This document shows positions 58,814 through 64,000 of a stretch of DNA of 64,000 nt, piece after piece (position 1 is the stretch's first letter; each line of letters begins with the position of its first letter). Under the pieces are notes generated by a model, which searched no databases, was not told the origin of the DNA, and saw nothing but the letters and a program-made list of their open reading frames with translations. The DNA comes from Paenibacillus pinihumi DSM 23905 = JCM 16419 (GTDB taxonomy: Bacteria > Bacillota > Bacilli > Paenibacillales > Paenibacillaceae): the NCBI RefSeq assembly GCF_000422505.1, contig NZ_KE383866.1:1-64000 (forward strand), written 5' to 3'. Position numbers and translations under genes: made by a program.

Positions 58814-60112
58814 TTATTGAAAAATATTTTTCAGCTCGGCTTCTATATGAGCCAGATTGTCTTCCGGGGTTCCTGCTTGGCCGAACAGCCGGTCAAAACC
58901 TTGCAAAACAGCATTATCGATGTCCTGCCAGCGGGTATGACCCGGTATAATGCGTGATTTTGGCATCTCATCAATAACCGCCTGAATGATATGCTCCTTG
59001 CTTGGGTTGTTCGGCTGATTAATAAATGCATCCGAGTTCAGCACCGATGTACGCGGCGGCACGAAGTAGGTGGCAGTCGCCTGAATGCCCTGCTCACTGG
59101 CAAAATACTTGAGCAGCTTCATCGCCTCCTCCGGATGTTTGCTATCCTTGAACATGGTGTAGCCAGCCTGACCCAGCATCGATACACTGCCCTGTGAACC
59201 GGCCGGCATTGGCGCAATGCTCCACTCAAAATCTGTAATCTCTCTAGCTTTGGATACATAGCTGTAATTATCAAAGAACATGCCGACATTTCCCGCATCA
59301 AAGCTGACCTGCTCCCCTGCCTTCGGGTGGGATTCATCCGTAAACATCATGCGTTCCAGCAGCTTGAACGTTTCAATCCCGTACTGGTCATTCCAGGTGA
59401 ATGCCGTCATATCGTTATTAAAAGGGCCACTGCCGTACGACCAGGAATACGCAGACAAAATCGCCCACGTCTTCCAGTCGCGGAAGAAATTCGCGCCATA
59501 CACCCGATTTTTGGCATCTTTACTGGAGATTGCTTTGGCTGAATTCTCGAATTGCTCCCAGCTCCATTTACCCTCTGCGGCAAGCGTATTCGGATCAGTC
59601 AGACCAGCCTTGTCGAATAGCGTCTTGTTGTAGAACATGACGACTGGAGGTGTCGAGAACGGCAGGCCAAGCAACTGGTCACCATCACGAAACAGATCAA
59701 GCGTGCTTGGAATGTAGTCGTCCAGCTTGAACTCCGCATCCTCCTTGAATTTCGAGACATCCGCCAAAATGCCATTGGCCTTGAATTGCGGCACCATGCG
59801 TTCAGATACCCAGGCAATATCCGGCAGCGAGCGGCCGGCAGCCAGTACAGAGATTTTTTGTTGATAATCTGCAAACGGCACAGATTCCATCGTCACCTTA
59901 ATACCCGGGTTTTCTTGCGTGAAACCTTCAATCAGCTTGTTGTACATGTCCATATGGGCCTGGTTGCCCCACATCATGAACTTTAGTTCAATTTCATCCT
60001 TTTCCTTCGAGGTCTCTTTCGGATTGCTGCCGCTGCCAGAATTCGAGCTGCTGCAGCCGAATGACAACGCGACCATTAATGCGAAGATAAGCATCAGTCC
60101 GGCCTTTTTCAT
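58814..60112 (-). CDS. Sugar-binding lipoprotein, UgpB/MalE type (module 3)
   Basis: A 432-residue lipoprotein (MKKAGLMLIFALMVALSFGCSSS, lipobox Cys20). The mature part is a family-1 solute-binding protein: IELKFMMWGNQAHMDMYNKLIEGF, NPGIKVTMESVPFADYQQKI, LLGLPFSTPPVVMFYNKTLFDKAGL and MLGQAGYTMFKDSKHPEEAMKLLKYF. GGGGGAAGTTCA precedes the ATG. It serves the UgpA/UgpE-type permeases downstream. The ligand is unknown; the FAD oxidoreductase and TIM-barrel enzyme in the same operon suggest a modified sugar or sugar acid. Confidence 0.94.
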   Translation of the reverse strand: MKKAGLMLIFALMVALSFGCSSSNSGSGSNPKETSKEKDEIELKFMMWGNQAHMDMYNKLIEGFTQENPGIKVTMESVPFADYQQKISVLAAGRSLPDIAWVSERMVPQFKANGILADVSKFKEDAEFKLDDYIPSTLDLFRDGDQLLGLPFSTPPVVMFYNKTLFDKAGLTDPNTLAAEGKWSWEQFENSAKAISSKDAKNRVYGANFFRDWKTWAILSAYSWSYGSGPFNNDMTAFTWNDQYGIETFKLLERMMFTDESHPKAGEQVSFDAGNVGMFFDNYSYVSKAREITDFEWSIAPMPAGSQGSVSMLGQAGYTMFKDSKHPEEAMKLLKYFASEQGIQATATYFVPPRTSVLNSDAFINQPNNPSKEHIIQAVIDEMPKSRIIPGHTRWQDIDNAVLQGFDRLFGQAGTPEDNLAHIEAELKNIFQ

Positions 60113-60222
60113 TGAACTTCCCCCTTATTAGCTGGTTGATTGAACGACAACTTGAGTATAGCGGAAGCGCTGTCTTCACTTAAATCACGCCAGCTGCAGA
60201 AATAGTACGGAATTTTTATGTC

Positions 60223-61023
60223 TTACCCGGAATCGCCATCTGACTGCCCGCCCTCACCGCTGAAGCGGTCCCTGAACTCTCCGGCGGTTACTCCAAATTG
60301 CTGCTTGAATACCAGCATAAAATGCTTCGGGCTTTGATGGCCGGACAGCCGGGCTACATCATAAATTTTCAACCGGGTATGGGCCAGCAGCCACTTCGCC
60401 CTCTCCATCCGCGCTTCAGATATATAGTCCGAATAATTGATGCCCGTCTCGCTCTTGAACAATTGGCTCAAATAAGCGGCATTCAGACTCACACATGCGG
60501 CTACGGTCTGCAAACGCAAATCGCCGTCAATGTGCAGCTTGACATACTCCTTCACGTCACGGATGATTTTGCGCGTATCACCGCCGTTGCTGCCGGGAGA
60601 CGCTTCCGGCACAGCCGCAGATTGCTGCAAAGCAGAAACGCCATACCGGCGATCGAGCAGTACCTGAACTTTCTGTATGGCCAGGACCAGCTCATGACGC
60701 TCAATCGGTTTGAGCAAATAATGGAACACCCCGTACTCGATTGCTTTGCGCGCATATTCAAATTCCCCGTAGCCGCTAATTATAATGATCAGCAGCTCGG
60801 GGTACATTTCCTTCGCCTTCGATACCATGGTCAGTCCATCCATCTCCCGCATCCGGATATCAGTGATGAGCAAATCGGGCATCTCGCATTTCAGATAGGC
60901 CAGCGCTTCAATTCCGCTGGCTGCTTCGCCTGTTACTCCGAATTGCGGGGCCGCTTGCCGGATCAGTTCCCGCATGCCTTGACGAATCTCAATCTCGTCC
61001 TCTACCAGCAATACCTTATACAT
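60223..61023 (-). CDS. Short response regulator with AraC output (sugar module 3)
   Basis: A 266-residue regulator: receiver domain with Asp55 (LLITDIRMREMDG) and Lys in YLLKPIERHE, then directly the AraC pair (LRLQTVAACVSLNAAYLSQLF and IYDVARLSGHQSPKHFMLVF). It lacks the long central region of the module 1 and 2 regulators. The ATG overlaps the kinase end (ATGTATAA), so the two are translationally coupled. It probably activates the binder gene 110 bases downstream. Confidence 0.94.
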   Translation of the reverse strand: MYKVLLVEDEIEIRQGMRELIRQAAPQFGVTGEAASGIEALAYLKCEMPDLLITDIRMREMDGLTMVSKAKEMYPELLIIIISGYGEFEYARKAIEYGVFHYLLKPIERHELVLAIQKVQVLLDRRYGVSALQQSAAVPEASPGSNGGDTRKIIRDVKEYVKLHIDGDLRLQTVAACVSLNAAYLSQLFKSETGINYSDYISEARMERAKWLLAHTRLKIYDVARLSGHQSPKHFMLVFKQQFGVTAGEFRDRFSGEGGQSDGDSG

Positions 61024-62848
61024 GCCGATCATCCCCCATATCCTGAATTCGTATTGAAATGGTAACCGCTAGCCCCTGACCAGGACTGCCATCCACAATC
61101 AGACTGCCCGCCTCGCCATAAATGAACCTGATCCGTTGATAAATATTGTTCAGCCCCAGCTTGTCGCCATCATTGCTCTTTAACGATTGATAAGAAGGCT
61201 GCTCATGGATCGACTTATTGAGTGCCTCAATCTCTCCGTCATTCAAGCCCCGGCCATTATCCCGGACCGTGAGCAGCAATTCATCCCCAAACCTCATGGC
61301 CAAAATCCAAATCATGCCTCCTTCCTCCCGGCCGTCAAGCCCGTGATAGACAGCGTTTTCTACCAGCGGCTGCAAAATCAGCTTGGGAATCTGGCAAGTA
61401 GTTACATTTTCATCGATTTCATAAATAACTTGAAGCTTCCCGCCATAACGCACCTGTTGAATGCGCACATAGGATTCCACAAAGGCGACTTCCTCCTGCA
61501 GCGGAACCAGACGGTCCACCTTGTCAATCGTATATCTCAGCAGCTTACCTAGAGCCGTGACCATCACGGATACTTCTGCATGCTTCTGCCTAACGGCCAT
61601 CATGTTGACGGATTCCAGCGTGTTATAAATAAAATGAGGGTTAATCTGGCTTTGCAGGGCGGACAGCTCCGCTTCTTTCTCCCGGATGCCAAGAATAAAC
61701 ACCTCGTTGAACAGCCGGTCAATTTCCTCCATCATCCGGTTGAAGCCCCGGCTAAGCTGGCCAAATTCATCATTGCTGAAGCTGGCAACTCGCTGGCTGA
61801 AATCCCCCTGCTCCACCCGCACCATATTTTGCTTCAGCTTGATCAGCGGATGCGTAATCCGGTAAGACAATATAGCTGCCAATACCGTTACGACCAGCAT
61901 ACAGACAACAGCAAACCAGAAGGTGAAGGTCATGATCTCGCCAGATTCCTTCTGAATAATGGCAATCGGCGTTAGACTTACGACCGACAGACCAGAGTAA
62001 CCGGAGTAATGCTGCACATACAGATAGTCCTTTCCATCCAGCACAACCCTCTGGTTATTCTCAAATTGCTGAAGTCTTCCATTTTTGAACAGCTTGTCAT
62101 AAGCAGACAATCCGGCTGCCGAGGCCTGTTCAAACAACAGACGCTGCTGGCTGTCCACAATCATCAGACTGGCATATTGCTCAAAGTTCAAATTGGATAT
62201 TAATTGACGAAACGCCTCCAGCTTGATATCAATCAGAATATAGCCAAGCCGCCTGAGCGTGCCCGGATCTCTGATCGCTCTGGCGACAGAAATGTACGGC
62301 TCCGCATTCTGTCCGGTATAATAGCTTGGTTCATGAGGCGGGATCAGCAGCCATTGTCCGTCAGAAGCGCTGAGTTCTTTAAACCACGGGTCCCTCCTGC
62401 TGTCCCATACGGCCTCAATGGCCAGCGAATCCACATTGGAGAAAAGAATGCCGCTATTGCTGATCAGATGAATGCCGCGAATTTCCGGGCGGTCATAAGC
62501 CTGTCCGGATGTATACAGCTTCATCTTCAAATAATCGTCAGACAATGCCCAGGCTGCCGAACCCATGGGAGCATCATATTTACCCAAAATGTTCAATACC
62601 ATCTGGTCATAGAGCGGCAAAAGCGATAACCGCTCCAAGTCTTTGAGCATCCGGTTCAGGTTCGCATTAACCTGCCGGACAATATCAATCGTAAACTGCT
62701 CCGTCTTGCGATCGATGGTCTGCGAGAAATGCCGGTAGGTGACCACCCCCTGCATGCCCAGAGGCAGCAGTATCAACACAAGAAACAGCAGCAGCAGCTT
62801 CGTATGCAGATTTAAATTTCTTAAGCAAGCGCTGATCCGCTCCATCAT
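61016..62848 (-). CDS. YesM-type sensor histidine kinase (sugar module 3)
   Basis: A 610-residue membrane kinase: TM1 (HTKLLLLFLVLILLPLGMQGVV), extracellular sensor (about 40-290), TM2 (FTFWFAVVCMLVVTVLAAIL), HAMP (LIKLKQNMVRVEQGDFSQRV), His_kinase core QINPHFIYNTLESVNMMAV, and ATPase motifs QPLVENAVYHGLDG, DNGRGLN and KLGLNNIYQRI. ATGAGGAGAACTGTTT precedes the ATG. It is the first gene of module 3; a cre-like site lies just upstream. Confidence 0.94.
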   Translation of the reverse strand: MMERISACLRNLNLHTKLLLLFLVLILLPLGMQGVVTYRHFSQTIDRKTEQFTIDIVRQVNANLNRMLKDLERLSLLPLYDQMVLNILGKYDAPMGSAAWALSDDYLKMKLYTSGQAYDRPEIRGIHLISNSGILFSNVDSLAIEAVWDSRRDPWFKELSASDGQWLLIPPHEPSYYTGQNAEPYISVARAIRDPGTLRRLGYILIDIKLEAFRQLISNLNFEQYASLMIVDSQQRLLFEQASAAGLSAYDKLFKNGRLQQFENNQRVVLDGKDYLYVQHYSGYSGLSVVSLTPIAIIQKESGEIMTFTFWFAVVCMLVVTVLAAILSYRITHPLIKLKQNMVRVEQGDFSQRVASFSNDEFGQLSRGFNRMMEEIDRLFNEVFILGIREKEAELSALQSQINPHFIYNTLESVNMMAVRQKHAEVSVMVTALGKLLRYTIDKVDRLVPLQEEVAFVESYVRIQQVRYGGKLQVIYEIDENVTTCQIPKLILQPLVENAVYHGLDGREEGGMIWILAMRFGDELLLTVRDNGRGLNDGEIEALNKSIHEQPSYQSLKSNDGDKLGLNNIYQRIRFIYGEAGSLIVDGSPGQGLAVTISIRIQDMGDDRHV

Positions 62849-62871
62849 AAACAGTTCTCCTCATTCGCTTT

Positions 62872-62885
62872 TTAAATCGTTTACA
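62872..62885 (-). promoter_or_regulatory. cre-like site upstream of the module 3 operon
   Basis: On the minus strand TGTAAACGATTTAA matches the CcpA cre consensus except at the penultimate base. It lies about 25 bases before the kinase start, where it could repress the module in the presence of a preferred sugar. Confidence 0.5.
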
Positions 62886-62997
62886 TGTCTATAATCGAGG
62901 TTTATCGTACCCGTTTCACCGTTTGATTCCTATCCTGCCAAATTTAGAAAAGGTACGTGATCTTTAGATTCAGCTGTATATTCGGAAAACAGCAAAT

Positions 62998-63021
62998 GAG
63001 CTGTCCCGGCCGGAACAGCTC
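62998..63021. terminator. Hairpin GAGCTGT..ACAGCTC
   Basis: A perfect 7-bp stem with a CCCGGCCGGA loop that can itself pair. It lies between the last membrane gene and sugar module 3. No long U-run, so termination is uncertain. The rest of 62886-63132 holds nothing else I can see. Confidence 0.45.
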
Positions 63022-63132
63022 CCTTAGACGCATGTTCATTATGTTGTCGGAAAGACTAGAAACAACGCTTGTTGGCCTGCGAATTCAAGCCAGGCATAAA
63101 TGGTTACCGAATAGCTTGGTCAACGTAAACCT

Positions 63133-63789
63133 CTAACTGGCGGTCATTTCTTGAAATCTCAACTCCGGGTATTCACGCTGATACGTTTTAACCATAACGT
63201 ACAGTTGCAGGCCTCGCGTCTGTGCAATGGCTTGCACTGCGAGCTTCATCGCCTCTTCCATATTCCCCTGCTTGTTTTCACTGTGTGATTGCAGCGCGGT
63301 CCTCATCCATGTCTTGGAGATCGTGGGGATTACGGTTTCCGCTTCGCTGAACCGTCCTTCCTCCAGGAATACATACGTCTGATAATAACGGCGGTAATCC
63401 GGCTGTCTGATCAGCTCTGCCTCATGCCTTAAAGCATTCAAATCCTTTTTGTAAAAAGCGTACATCGATGCGTATAAAGCCTGCGTATGGCGTTGTTTGG
63501 ATTTTTGCAGCAAAATATCCATCATCTGCTGCGTCTCCTTCTCCTGCTCATTGGCTATTGCGTAAACAAGCTGGTAGTAGGGTTGGCCTTGCTGGGACTT
63601 TAAAAAACGTTCAATCTTATCAGGATTTCTCTCCCACAGAATCGTGTAGAGTGTCGGGGCAATTATCACAAAAAAGACGATACCCGTGCTTAAAAGAACA
63701 AGTTTCAGGCTTACCTCATGCCAACTGAGTGTGATACTTGCAAGGATAGCAAGCAGCAAAAATACAATAAACTTTTTAGTAATTTTCAT
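63133..63789 (-). CDS. Hypothetical membrane protein with TPR-like soluble region
   Basis: A 218-residue protein with AAGGAGATTGA before the ATG. Two N-terminal helices (KFIVFLLLAILASITLSWHE and LVLLSTGIVFFVIIAPTLYTI) are followed by a cytoplasmic alpha-helical part with short repeats resembling tetratricopeptide helices (YALYASMYAFYKKDLNALRHEAE, GRFSEAETVIPTISKTW, GNMEEAMKLAVQAIAQT). No enzyme motif. It may scaffold other proteins; the function is unknown. The window ends 211 bases upstream without another gene. Confidence 0.72.
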   Translation of the reverse strand: MKITKKFIVFLLLAILASITLSWHEVSLKLVLLSTGIVFFVIIAPTLYTILWERNPDKIERFLKSQQGQPYYQLVYAIANEQEKETQQMMDILLQKSKQRHTQALYASMYAFYKKDLNALRHEAELIRQPDYRRYYQTYVFLEEGRFSEAETVIPTISKTWMRTALQSHSENKQGNMEEAMKLAVQAIAQTRGLQLYVMVKTYQREYPELRFQEMTAS

Positions 63790-64000
63790 TCAATCTCCTT
63801 TATTTTCCTTATTTGCGGCATTCCTAAGCGCAACAGCTTCGCCGTCTTATGACAGAAAATTTTTGCGTGAAATATAAAGCATTTATAAAGAAATAATTTA
63901 TAAATTCCTTATATTAACACAAATCCGGCTTATTATCGTATAATTCTTCTTTTTTCGCTAAAATCCTTCGACAATTGGAAAAATTTCGTTGACGTAAATG

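Overview
The window looks like chromosome from a Paenibacillus-type Firmicute (order Bacillales). The pointers are three tandem sets of LplB/YtcP- or UgpA/UgpE-type sugar ABC permeases, each with its own lipoprotein binder and a YesN-type sensor kinase/AraC response regulator pair, strong Gram-positive AGGAGG ribosome binding sites, M-box riboswitches, type I-C CRISPR repeats and B. subtilis-style Fur boxes. The genus is inferred from gene content; no rRNA is present to confirm it.

Layout. 1-1720: leader-distal end of a type I-C CRISPR array, with an IS3-family element (IS150-like, orfA/orfB) inserted in a spacer. 1834-2200: a small membrane peptide gene with a perfect hairpin, then a dispersed palindromic repeat. 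2232-9003: an iron-linked block with a Btr-like AraC/FecB regulator, a siderophore-binding lipoprotein with a Fur box, two histidine-ammonia-lyase-fold proteins that both lack the MIO-forming Ala-Ser-Gly, and a divergent OpuAC/OsmF-like binding lipoprotein. 9022-16169: sugar ABC module 1. 16473-20825: phosphatase, TetR plus membrane protein, AbrB-type membrane protein, a truncated metallo-beta-lactamase-fold gene and its Rrf2 regulator with paired operators. 21011-27179: a magnesium island with an MgtE N-domain/CBS protein lacking the channel, MgtC, two divergent M-box riboswitches, MgtA and a CBS protein. 27357-33830: APH-, AraC/GyrI-, GNAT- and ANT-like genes around a decayed second type I-C locus (broken cas3, intact leader, four repeats). 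34132-35151: dead phage lysis cassette. 35359-43692: AraC/PhyH pair, a BtrH-like protein, an isochorismatase-like/TetR pair and a small catabolic cluster (VOC, dehydrogenase, sugar isomerase, ThuA-like). 43867-51515: sugar ABC module 2. 51709-53445: AT-rich two-gene insert (membrane protein, GIY-YIG/DUF4357 protein). 53607-54434: duplicated-domain secreted protein. 54680-62848: sugar ABC module 3 with a TIM-barrel protein and an FAD oxidoreductase. 63133-63789: membrane protein.

How the parts work together. In each sugar module the two-component pair probably senses an extracellular glycan and induces its own binder and permeases; none of the three has an ATPase, so they presumably share one encoded elsewhere. 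In the magnesium island, mgtC and mgtA each seem to have two stacked transcription attenuators: the M-box with its terminator, then a short leader ORF (both peptides begin Met-Asp-Ser-Ser) followed by a second terminator. The most unusual items are this double attenuation, the MIO-less lyase pair under Fur-like sites, the dispersed palindromes whose outer arms differ between copies but stay self-complementary, and possible ATA/ATT start codons behind strong Shine-Dalgarno sequences.
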